Below, piece after piece: positions 1 to 6,294 of a stretch of 11,753 nucleotides of DNA (position 1 is the stretch's first letter; the number at the start of each line of letters is the position of its first letter). The notes under the pieces were generated by a model. That model saw only the letters and a program-made list of their open reading frames with translations, ran no database searches and had not been told where the DNA came from. Source of the DNA: Crocinitomicaceae bacterium (GTDB lineage: Bacteria > Bacteroidota > Bacteroidia > Flavobacteriales_D > Crocinitomicaceae); NCBI GenBank assembly GCA_027084145.1, contig JALWLM010000391.1:1-11753 (forward strand), in the 5' to 3' direction. Both the position numbers and the translations under genes were made by a program.

Positions 1-115
1 CTATGCGTCTTATGCTAATGAAATCAGTTTACCTGTTTATTTTGATTTGACTAATCAACAAGTGGATACAGTTATTAAAGCGGTGAAATCTGCGGTTAAA
101 AAAGTGATGAGTTAA
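1..115 (+). CDS. DegT/DnrJ/EryC1-type sugar aminotransferase, C-terminal end (partial)
   Basis: Only the last 37 residues are present; the frame is open from base 2 and ends at TAA 113-115. The tail contains NEISLPVYFDLTNQQVD followed by an amphipathic lysine-rich helix. This resembles the C-terminus of PLP-dependent DegT/DnrJ/EryC1/StrS aminotransferases, where a conserved ISLP stretch precedes a last helix. Such enzymes make amino sugars (4-amino or 3-amino UDP- or dTDP-sugars) for surface glycans. The stop lies directly against the ATG of the sugar transferase at 116, so the two are probably co-transcribed, and the glycan context supports the call. The catalytic lysine and most of the fold are outside the window, so the substrate cannot be inferred. 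Confidence 0.7.
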   Translation, partial: YASYANEISLPVYFDLTNQQVDTVIKAVKSAVKKVMS

Positions 116-706
116 ATGTTAAAAAGAATTTTTGATATTTTATTTTCGATTACGGTTCTGATTTTTTTTCTGCCGATTGGAATATTGATTGCATTATTGA
201 TTTTATTAGAATCAAGAGGAGGTGTTTTTTATTTGCAAGAACGGATAGGAAAAAATCGAAAACCATTTTTCTTGTACAAGTTTCGAACAATGCGAAAAAA
301 CGCTGATAAAGAAGGGAGGTTAACGGTAGGGATGAAAGATAGTAGAATTACAAAGATCGGTTATTTTTTACGAAAATATAAATTGGATGAATTTCCTCAA
401 TTTATCAATGTTTTAAAAGGAGAAATGAGTATTGTCGGACCTCGACCGGAAGTAAAAGAATTTGTTGATTTATATAATGAAGAACAGTTAAGAATATTAG
501 ATGTAAAACCAGGTATAACAGATTTGGCATCACTCGAATATTTTGAAGAAAATAAAATATTGGGACAGGCAGAGGACCCGAAGAAAATATATATCGAAAA
601 AGTAATGCCGGATAAGTTGGAATTAAATAAAAAATACCTTGAATCTCCCACTCTTTGGAATGATTTGAAAATTATCTGGAGAACTTTTAGAAGAATGCTT
701 CAATAA
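116..706 (+). CDS. initiating sugar-phosphate transferase (bacterial sugar transferase family)
   Basis: This 196-aa protein has the plan of a small monotopic phosphoglycosyl transferase. It moves a sugar phosphate from a UDP-sugar to undecaprenyl phosphate at the inner membrane, the first step of O-antigen, capsule or glycoprotein glycan assembly. Residues 6-32 form a hydrophobic N-terminal membrane segment. The family motifs follow in order: QERIG (41-45), KFRTM (55-59), the Asp-Glu catalytic pair (91-92, LDEFPQ) and GPRP (108-111), then a PGIT segment. The length matches the short PglC-like class rather than the long WbaP/WcaJ class. It starts directly after the stop of a sugar aminotransferase, which suggests that an amino or deoxyamino sugar is the first sugar loaded. 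The exact sugar is not readable from sequence. Confidence 0.92.
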   Translation: MLKRIFDILFSITVLIFFLPIGILIALLILLESRGGVFYLQERIGKNRKPFFLYKFRTMRKNADKEGRLTVGMKDSRITKIGYFLRKYKLDEFPQFINVLKGEMSIVGPRPEVKEFVDLYNEEQLRILDVKPGITDLASLEYFEENKILGQAEDPKKIYIEKVMPDKLELNKKYLESPTLWNDLKIIWRTFRRMLQ

Positions 707-735
707 AATGCTGAATGTCAATAAATGTTTTTTTG

Positions 736-743
736 TATCTTTG
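736..743 (+). promoter_or_regulatory. Bacteroidota -7 promoter box (TATCTTTG)
   Basis: TATCTTTG matches the Bacteroidota -7 consensus TAnnTTTG perfectly. It ends five bases before the ATG at 749, so transcription would begin at or next to the start codon and the mRNA would be nearly leaderless. I see no clear -33 TTG at the usual spacing. The same octamer stands before the tRNA-Phe gene, which supports it as a real element. Its position also argues against an earlier GTG/ATG start inside the promoter. Confidence 0.5.
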
Positions 744-748
744 AGAGT

Positions 749-1489
749 ATGCGAAAGATTATATTATCTACAATAATAGTTTTTAGTCTTATTTCTTGCA
801 GAAAAGACAAAGAACCTCATACGGGAACTCAATCGAGAGTTTTACGAGTGGATGTTCAACCTCTTTTTGGAGTAGACACATTGTATTTAGACTCAGTATA
901 TCAAACACAAGAAGGGTACAAAATTAAGTTTACAGAGATTAAATTTTTTCTGGAAGATATACGGAATGGAGATCATGTGTTAAAAGATGCTGCATTATTT
1001 GATTATAGAGAAAACGGAACATTTTTATTAAGTAATGAGGGAGATAAATCAAATTTCTCTCAATTTACGGCAAATTTAGGAGTGCAACAAACATTAAATC
1101 ATCAGGATCCTTCAACTTTTCCTACGGAAAGTGTTTTAAACATCTTGAACTGTGATGATATGCATTGGAATTGGAATCCGGGATATATCTTTTTAAAAAT
1201 AGAAGCGAAAGCAGATACAATATTGGATAATGTAGATAATCTTAATCATAACATTGTATTTCATATCGGAAAAGATGAAAATTTACAAACAATTGCATTA
1301 TCTTCTTTAGATTGGCAAAGTAATGGTAATGAGGATAGATTGACATTGAAGGTTGATTTGAAGTCATTTTTGGAACAACCTCAGCCCATAGACGTTAGAA
1401 CAGAATATTCTTCTCATTCTGCACCGGGGCAAGAAACACTTTCCTTAAAAGTAATCAGTAACTTTAAAGATGCAATTTCAGTAAATTAG
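749..1489 (+). CDS. MbnP-like copper-binding lipoprotein
   Basis: From the ATG at 749 this is a 246-aa lipoprotein. It has a hydrophobic signal (3-16) and a lipobox ending at Cys17 (SLISC), then Arg-Lys-Asp. I prefer 749 over the in-frame ATG at 725 because only 749 gives a proper signal peptide and because a promoter box lies between them. The body is beta-rich and carries the MbnP family landmark MHWNWNPGYIFLK (138-150) plus a later FH pair (171-172). In characterised MbnP proteins a tryptophan is oxidised to kynurenine by the partner di-haem enzyme MbnH, and the kynurenine with histidines binds copper. The next gene is exactly such a di-haem peroxidase and its start overlaps this stop by one base, a strong context match. 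Trp140 and Trp142 are the candidate modified residues; which one is inference. Location: outer membrane or periplasm as a lipoprotein. Confidence 0.85.
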   Translation: MRKIILSTIIVFSLISCRKDKEPHTGTQSRVLRVDVQPLFGVDTLYLDSVYQTQEGYKIKFTEIKFFLEDIRNGDHVLKDAALFDYRENGTFLLSNEGDKSNFSQFTANLGVQQTLNHQDPSTFPTESVLNILNCDDMHWNWNPGYIFLKIEAKADTILDNVDNLNHNIVFHIGKDENLQTIALSSLDWQSNGNEDRLTLKVDLKSFLEQPQPIDVRTEYSSHSAPGQETLSLKVISNFKDAISVN

Positions 1490-2556
1490 TGACTAAAGAA
1501 ATTTATTTCATATTATCTCTTTTTTTATTAGTTGCTTGTCGAAAGGATAACATTCATTATCAACAAACGCCCTATATATTAAAAATACCCTCGCATTTTC
1601 CTCCCATGCCAATTCCTGAGGATAACCCTATGACGGTTGAAGGAGTTGAGCTCGGAAAGAAATTATTTTATGAGAAAAAATTAAGTGGAGACAATACAAT
1701 GTCTTGTGCTTCTTGTCATGCTCCTGATAAGTCTTTCACGGATGGACAGCAATTTTCAGAAGGGATTGACGGTATATTCGGAACACGAAATTCTATGGCT
1801 TTAATTAATTTGGGTTGGAATAAATTTTTCTTTTGGGATGGTAGAGCTAAAACGTTGGAAGAGCAGATACTGGAGCCTGTAACTAATCCTATTGAAATGC
1901 ATGAGGAATGGAAAAATGCGGTAGAAGAATTGAGTGAAGATGAGGTGTATAGAAATATGTTTTACCGGGCTTTTAATGTTGTACAATTTGATTCAACCCA
2001 TGTATCAAAAGCTATTGCTCAATTTATTAGGACAATGATTTCAGGACAATCCAAATTTGATGTGATGTATAAATATTTGAATAATTATACATTAACACCG
2101 GAAGAACAATTGGTGTACACGACAATAACACCGGAAGAATGGGCGGGGTATGATTTGTTTAATAATTTGAATGGGGCGGATTGTTTTCATTGTCATAACG
2201 GACCTTTAATGCAAGTACAGCGGTTTAGCAATAATGGTTTAGATGCAACATTTACAGATTTAGGAAGAGGAGGTGTTACACAAAACCCGAATGATAATGG
2301 CAAATTTAAAATACCGACACTAAGAAATATCGGTTTTACAGCACCGTATATGCATGACGGTAGGTTTAATACAATTGACGAGGTTATCAACCATTATTCT
2401 CATGGAATACAAATGAGTTCTACGTTAGATCCGCTTATTGAATTTGCATTTCAAGGAGGAGTCCAACTAGATGTCCAAGAAAAAGATTTACTAAAAGCCT
2501 TCTTAAATACTTTGAATGACACGGCTTTTATAAATAATCCTGAATTTAAAGAGTAA
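1489..2556 (+). CDS. di-haem cytochrome c peroxidase / MauG-MbnH family lipoprotein
   Basis: This 355-aa protein begins at GTG 1489, inside the previous TAG stop (TAGTG), so translation is probably coupled. A signal peptide ends in the lipobox LVAC (Cys17), making it a second lipoprotein of the pair. Two CxxCH haem c sites are visible: CASCH at 73-77 and CFHCH at 232-236. Family segments WDGRAKTLEEQ (about 116-126), the TNPIEM loop (132-137) and APYMHDGRF (285-293) are in the order expected for bacterial di-haem peroxidases. Classical CcpA enzymes reduce hydrogen peroxide. MauG and MbnH use the same scaffold to oxidise tryptophan in a partner protein. Pairing with an MbnP-like gene favours the MbnH role, converting a partner Trp to kynurenine for copper binding, but plain peroxidase activity cannot be excluded. 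It needs the cytochrome c maturation system elsewhere in the genome. Confidence 0.88.
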   Translation: MTKEIYFILSLFLLVACRKDNIHYQQTPYILKIPSHFPPMPIPEDNPMTVEGVELGKKLFYEKKLSGDNTMSCASCHAPDKSFTDGQQFSEGIDGIFGTRNSMALINLGWNKFFFWDGRAKTLEEQILEPVTNPIEMHEEWKNAVEELSEDEVYRNMFYRAFNVVQFDSTHVSKAIAQFIRTMISGQSKFDVMYKYLNNYTLTPEEQLVYTTITPEEWAGYDLFNNLNGADCFHCHNGPLMQVQRFSNNGLDATFTDLGRGGVTQNPNDNGKFKIPTLRNIGFTAPYMHDGRFNTIDEVINHYSHGIQMSSTLDPLIEFAFQGGVQLDVQEKDLLKAFLNTLNDTAFINNPEFKE

Positions 2557-2614
2557 AAAAAAGAAACAGAAAGAAGAAAAACATTTACTTTGTATTGAAA
2601 ACATATTTCGAATT

Positions 2615-4048
2615 ATGATTGACGAAAGAAGGCTGACTACAGAAGAAAAAGCATTAAAAGTTAATTTGACTCCTGATATTTACGGTTGTTTTGCTGAAAT
2701 TGGAGCAGGTCAAGAAACAGCAGCTAATTTTTTTAAAGCAGGAGGGAGCTCGGGAACCATTGCTTACACGCACTCGGCTTATGATATGAAGGTATCAGAT
2801 ACAATGTATGGGAAGTGTAAGAGATATGTAGGGGAAGAACGTCTGAAAATGATGTTGAAGTATGAATATGAAAATTTGAAGACGACACTTCCTGAAAAAA
2901 ATAAGGTGTCAAGATTTTTTGCTTTTTGTAATACGGTTGAATCCTTAAATTATCATAAAACGAACCAGGGACAAGGTTGGATAGGGATGAGGTTTCAATT
3001 AACTGTAGATTCGTTACCTAATGAAGTTGTATTGCATGTTAAAATGCATGATATAAGTCACAAGGCACAACAAGAAGCGTTAGGAATTTTAGGAGTAAAC
3101 CTTGTTCATGCGTGTTATTTTCATAATGATGATTTAGATGATTTTTTAGAAAACCTAATGCATCGCCTTCCTCGTGATAGAATGGAAGTGGATATGCTGA
3201 GTTTTTCAGGCCCGGATTTCGAAAATGTAGATAATCGTATTATTGCATTAAATCTTGTAAAAAGAGGAATTACAGATTCCACTATGTTTTCAATGACAGG
3301 TCAGGTATTGCAACCGGCAACAGCTTTGTATAAGAAAAATGTTCTTTTGATGAGGGGAAGATTTCGACCTGTGACAAAAGTTCACATTGATATGATTGAA
3401 AAAGGAACAAAGATGTTTTTAAAAGACCCTCAAGTAGATAAAGAAAAAACGAATATAGTCTTTGAGTTAACACTTAAAGATTTAACGGCAGATGGACGTA
3501 TTTCGGATAAAGACTTTATTGATAGAGCTGAATTGCTCGGAACTTTAGGATACACCGTAATGATTAGTAATTACTTAAAATACTATAAGGTGGTAGATTA
3601 TTTATCTACAATCACAAAAGGTAGAAGAATGGGAGTGATTGCTGGAATTTATAATCTACATACTATTTTTGAAGAAAAGTATTATGATAATTTACCGGGA
3701 GGATTATTAGAAGCATTTGGTAAAGGTTTTGGGCATAATGTAAAATTATTTATATATCCCGCAAATGATGTAGAGACAGGCGAGTTATATACATTAGATG
3801 ATTTTAAAGTTCAAGATAACTTAAAGGGACTCCTCCAGTATATGAAAGATAATGATAAAATAGAGGGATATCATGAATTTAATGAAAAACTGCTTTATAT
3901 AATGTCGGATGATGTTCTGGAGAAAATAAAAGCAGGTTCATCACTATGGGAGGAAGATGTTCCGGAAGAAGTAGTTAAAGCAATAAAGTTTTATGAATTA
4001 TTTGGTTATCGTTCTAAAGAGGTGAAAAAAGATTTATTCATTAGATAA
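2615..4048 (+). CDS. conserved Bacteroidota protein of uncertain function (about 480 aa)
   Basis: A 477-aa soluble protein with no signal peptide and no obvious membrane helix. The N-terminal region reads IYGCFAEIGAGQETAANFF (23-41), then a serine/glycine-rich AGGSSGTIAYTHSAYD stretch. I recognise this as a widespread Bacteroidota family that is annotated inconsistently in databases, as nicotinate-nucleotide adenylyltransferase or even TonB-dependent receptor. The sequence shows neither a beta-barrel with signal peptide nor an obvious HxGH nucleotidyltransferase motif, so I do not adopt either name. The rest alternates predicted helices and strands with many acidic and basic residues, consistent with a cytoplasmic enzyme. 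A near-consensus -7 box (TTACTTTG, 2585-2592) lies 22 bases before the ATG, so it probably has its own transcription unit. It ends 72 bases before tRNA-Phe. Confidence 0.8.
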   Translation: MIDERRLTTEEKALKVNLTPDIYGCFAEIGAGQETAANFFKAGGSSGTIAYTHSAYDMKVSDTMYGKCKRYVGEERLKMMLKYEYENLKTTLPEKNKVSRFFAFCNTVESLNYHKTNQGQGWIGMRFQLTVDSLPNEVVLHVKMHDISHKAQQEALGILGVNLVHACYFHNDDLDDFLENLMHRLPRDRMEVDMLSFSGPDFENVDNRIIALNLVKRGITDSTMFSMTGQVLQPATALYKKNVLLMRGRFRPVTKVHIDMIEKGTKMFLKDPQVDKEKTNIVFELTLKDLTADGRISDKDFIDRAELLGTLGYTVMISNYLKYYKVVDYLSTITKGRRMGVIAGIYNLHTIFEEKYYDNLPGGLLEAFGKGFGHNVKLFIYPANDVETGELYTLDDFKVQDNLKGLLQYMKDNDKIEGYHEFNEKLLYIMSDDVLEKIKAGSSLWEEDVPEEVVKAIKFYELFGYRSKEVKKDLFIR

Positions 4049-4074
4049 AATTTTCACAAAAAAATAAAAAATGA

Positions 4075-4104
4075 TTGTTAAACTTAAAGAAAGTTTTATC
4101 TTTG
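4075..4104 (+). promoter_or_regulatory. promoter of tRNA-Phe
   Basis: A -33 TTG at 4075-4077 is followed after 19 bases by TATCTTTG (4097-4104), a perfect match to the Bacteroidota -7 box TAnnTTTG at canonical spacing. Transcription would start near 4110, about ten bases before the mature tRNA 5' end. Confidence 0.75.
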
Positions 4105-4120
4105 CCCCCACAATTAAGGC

Positions 4121-4193
4121 GGTGATATAGCTCAGTTGGTAGAGCAAAGGACTGAAAATCCTTGTGTCGCTGGTTCGATTCCAGCTATCACCA
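4121..4193 (+). tRNA. tRNA-Phe (GAA)
   Basis: A complete 73-nt cloverleaf can be folded. The acceptor stem GGTGATA pairs with TATCACC (4186-4192), with discriminator A at 4193. The D stem is GCTC/GAGC. The anticodon stem AAGGA/TCCTT encloses the loop CTGAAAA, with anticodon GAA at 4154-4156. The T arm is GCTGG-TTCGATT-CCAGC. CCA is not encoded; CTA follows. It has its own promoter upstream and a strong terminator downstream. An integrase gene begins within about 100 bases of its 3' end, so the tRNA is the probable integration target of the mobile element and has been kept intact. Confidence 0.97.
4169..4193 (+). other. candidate attachment site (attL) in the tRNA 3' end
   Basis: Tyrosine recombinases of prophages commonly recombine within the T arm and acceptor 3' strand of tRNA genes and rebuild the tRNA end. 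This segment is the T arm and 3' acceptor strand and faces the integrase gene. No second copy is visible in the window, so the partner site should lie beyond 11753. The crossover point and site length are not determined. Confidence 0.4.
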
Positions 4194-4200
4194 CTAAACA

Positions 4201-4237
4201 ACGATAAAGCCCTGTATATCAGGGTTTTATCGTTTTT
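4201..4237 (+). terminator. Rho-independent terminator after tRNA-Phe
   Basis: A 14-bp hairpin (4201-4214 with 4220-4233, loop TATAT, one G-T wobble) is followed by a run of T to 4237. It starts eight bases after the tRNA. The A-rich 5' flank could let it act in both directions, which would also shield the tRNA from the element's transcription. Confidence 0.85.
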
Positions 4238-4245
4238 ACAAAATA

Positions 4246-4279
4246 CTTTGCGCCAAGAAAACGGCTATGTTGCGCAAAG
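4246..4279. repeat. inverted repeat CTTTGCGC / GCGCAAAG before the integrase
   Basis: Perfect 8-bp arms at 4246-4253 and 4272-4279 are separated by 18 bases. The loop contains the only ATG (4267) close to the apparent 5' end of the integrase frame. It could be a recombinase or excisionase binding site near the att site, or an mRNA hairpin over the start. An 8-bp inverted repeat can arise by chance in a window of this size, so function is unproven. Confidence 0.35.
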
Positions 4280-4432
4280 ATTTATCCATATCGAAAAGCT
4301 GTCCTAAAGTATCAAAAAGATCCGGGAAAAAGATGGTATGTTGAATACTATCAATGGCATAAAGAAAAGAAAAAACTAATCCGGAAAAGATGGTATAAAG
4401 GATTTGAAAAATACGCCACTTTTCAACAAAAA
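4267..4432 (+). other. out-of-frame 5' extension of the integrase gene
   Basis: The integrase reading frame stays open upstream of its first ATG (4433) back to a TAA at 4205-4207, with no ATG, GTG or TTG between. The sequence is clearly coding: from 4280 it reads IYPYRKAVLKYQKDPGKRWY and continues VEYYQWHKEKKK. This is the lysine/tryptophan-rich N-terminal segment common in Bacteroidota integrases. The ATG at 4267 is one base out of register. Removing one base between 4270 and 4279 would give a start MLRKIYPYRK. Possible explanations are an inactivating indel, a sequencing error, a non-canonical ATT start at 4280 or a +1 frameshift. Confidence 0.65.
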
Positions 4433-5437
4433 ATGAACTACGGAAAGTCCGTAGTACGTAGGATTAACCAAAATATTCCTTTTTTTTGCCTTTGTGATGA
4501 ATGGGATCCAACCCCTGTTTATCCGGAAGAACCAAAGAAGATAGAATTTATATCTTATGGGAAAGCTGTTGAAGAGATGATTGCAATAAAAAAAGCTGCT
4601 CAAAACAGACCCAAAACAATTGCAACACTTCAATCTGTTTGCGACAAATTCCAAGAATTTTGCGCCAATAATGGTATTTTACTGGTCAATATTAAGCATG
4701 TAACAAAAGAAGTTGCTCAAGAATATATTGATCATCTTAACTCTCAAAAAAAATCGCCTCAAACAGTAGTCAATCATATTGCCAAGATTAAAACGCTTTT
4801 CAATATGATGGTAAAAAGAGGATTGATAAAAGAAAACCCATGGGCAGATATAGAACTTCCAAAAGTGGTGCAAACAAAAAAGAATATTGCTTACACTGAA
4901 GATGAAATCAATAAAATAAAAAATAGAGCCCTTACAGAAATACCGCAGCTTTGGGATATAATCCAAGTTATATACTACACGTTTCTTCGACCAATTGAAA
5001 TAGGACGGCTAAAAATTGAAAACATTTTATTGGATCAAAGAAAGATATATGTACCGGGAACTGCTTCCAAAAACAAGAAGGAAGCATACTTAGCTATTCC
5101 GGAACCGCTTGTGCCGGTTCTTGAAAAAAGAATTAACAATCCTTCCAATTGGTTTTTATTTGGTAAAGACGGAGAACCTTCTCCAAAAAAGATAGGATAT
5201 AACTGGATGGGAAGAAAACATTCCGAGCTTTTAAAAAGAATAGGCATATACGATCCAAACAAAACACTTTACTCATGGAAGCATACAGGAGTAGTTGCAG
5301 CTTATAAAAACGGGGTAGATATAAAAGCAATACAACTCCAGTGCCGGCACTATTCTATCGAGCAAACGGATACGTACCTAAAATCACTTGGGTTTGTTGA
5401 TAATGATTCGTTTCGTCTTGGAGTTAAAGAGATTTAA
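4433..5437 (+). CDS. tyrosine recombinase / phage integrase
   Basis: From the first in-frame ATG the protein has 334 aa, but the coding frame clearly begins upstream (see 4267-4432). It has a SAM-like core-binding domain (about 40-135) and a catalytic domain (about 150-320). Visible catalytic residues are Arg186 (TFLRPIEIGRL), a lysine in the SKNKK turn (212-216), His306 (CRHYS) and the nucleophile Tyr315 (DTYLKSLG). The usual HxxR box before HT reads YSWK (280-283), so the second arginine position is lysine; I recall related Bacteroidota integrases with a similar SWKHTG box. It catalyses site-specific integration and excision, probably at the adjacent tRNA-Phe 3' end. Its last 14 bases overlap the convergent hydrolase gene tail to tail. 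Confidence 0.92.
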   Translation: MNYGKSVVRRINQNIPFFCLCDEWDPTPVYPEEPKKIEFISYGKAVEEMIAIKKAAQNRPKTIATLQSVCDKFQEFCANNGILLVNIKHVTKEVAQEYIDHLNSQKKSPQTVVNHIAKIKTLFNMMVKRGLIKENPWADIELPKVVQTKKNIAYTEDEINKIKNRALTEIPQLWDIIQVIYYTFLRPIEIGRLKIENILLDQRKIYVPGTASKNKKEAYLAIPEPLVPVLEKRINNPSNWFLFGKDGEPSPKKIGYNWMGRKHSELLKRIGIYDPNKTLYSWKHTGVVAAYKNGVDIKAIQLQCRHYSIEQTDTYLKSLGFVDNDSFRLGVKEI

Positions 5438-5948
5438 TTAGTACATAATCTATTGACTTTTTCATCCAATCTGCAACGTCTTGTGGAGACATTTTCCACC
5501 ATTCAGGCATTGAATGAAGCCATCCAATATATTCGCTGCAGTACATTCTCCCGGTTGCTCTATTGTGCTGCTTCCCTCTCCATTTCCCTGTAATGATATA
5601 AAGTGGTTGCCATAATAGCAGAGAAGCAAAATCATATTTTGTACTACCTACTTTTGATAGTGCTATTTTGTAAAAAGTAGGAGATCTAAAAAATTGGCTT
5701 TTCGGTCTCACAATCTGAAAGTCATAACCAAATTCTTTCATCCATTCCTTAAATGGTCGTGGATTAACACCGTTTTTTTGTGCATCTACAATATATGTTT
5801 CTCCCCATATATCCACACACTGTGCAACATGTGTCCACCGTGTGTGTTTTTTTCTTATTTTTTGAAAAAACAATATCGCTCTGGAAAGAAAAGAATTTCT
5901 TCGACAGAGCAATACATCTCCGGGAATAGGTTTTTTAGTATAATTCAT
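5424..5948 (-). CDS. permuted papain-like (YiiX/NlpC-P60-type) hydrolase
   Basis: A 174-aa protein when started at ATG 5948; a GTG at 5963 would add five residues and enlarge the overlap with the upstream gene. The layout fits the permuted NlpC/P60 group (YiiX / poxvirus G6R-like): PGDVLL near the N-terminus (9-14), the histidine motif THVAQCVD (39-46), VDAQKNGV (54-61), YDF (105-107) and the cysteine motif YCSEYIGW (136-143). His40 and Cys137 are the likely catalytic pair. Members cleave amide or ester bonds in peptidoglycan peptides or lipids. It is the last gene of the structural and lysis operon, so a peptidoglycan endopeptidase for entry or release is the natural guess. No signal peptide or membrane helix is obvious, so it may rely on a holin or on packaging into the virion. 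Its 3' end overlaps the integrase by 14 bases. Confidence 0.72.
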   Translation of the reverse strand: MNYTKKPIPGDVLLCRRNSFLSRAILFFQKIRKKHTRWTHVAQCVDIWGETYIVDAQKNGVNPRPFKEWMKEFGYDFQIVRPKSQFFRSPTFYKIALSKVGSTKYDFASLLLWQPLYIITGKWRGKQHNRATGRMYCSEYIGWLHSMPEWWKMSPQDVADWMKKSIDYVLIKSL

Positions 5949-6294
5949 TGACTGCTTTTTCACAACGTTGTTGAATTTCTATAATTAAATTATTCTGATC
6001 AATAGGTAATTGATAAGAATCAATGATTGCTTGCAATTCCCTATCTGAAACCATTTCATTTGCTCTATCAAGAGCAGACTTCCAAAGTCCTTCGGTAATT
6101 TCTAACCGGGTAGCATGAGTAATGTTTATAATTCTTGTCCGTACTTCTTTAATGATATTGTCCGGAACACCTCCTTGTTGAAGCTCCTTCGATATTAATA
6201 CCAATCGAGCATTCATCATATCGGAATACTCTCTTCCTTGCTTTCTTCGTTCATTGTATTTTTGAGCTTCAAATAATATTTCTACTTCATTCAT
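5935..6294 (-). CDS. small helical protein of unknown function
   Basis: A 119-aa, mainly helical and strongly charged protein without a membrane segment or signal peptide. It has an N-terminal charged helix (EILFEAQKYNERRKQGREY) and a run of further helices up to the C-terminus. I recognise no family. The ATG overlaps the stop of the discoidin protein by eight bases and its end overlaps the hydrolase gene, so it is translated as part of the operon. Its place between the spike candidate and a hydrolase suggests a spike accessory, assembly or lysis-control role, but nothing in the sequence fixes this. Confidence 0.75.
   Translation of the reverse strand: MNEVEILFEAQKYNERRKQGREYSDMMNARLVLISKELQQGGVPDNIIKEVRTRIINITHATRLEITEGLWKSALDRANEMVSDRELQAIIDSYQLPIDQNNLIIEIQQRCEKAVNELY

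Noticed and set aside
725..748. Earlier start of the MbnP-like gene at ATG 725
   Set aside because: It would put eight residues (MFFCIFES) before a perfect lipoprotein signal and translate through a TATCTTTG promoter box.
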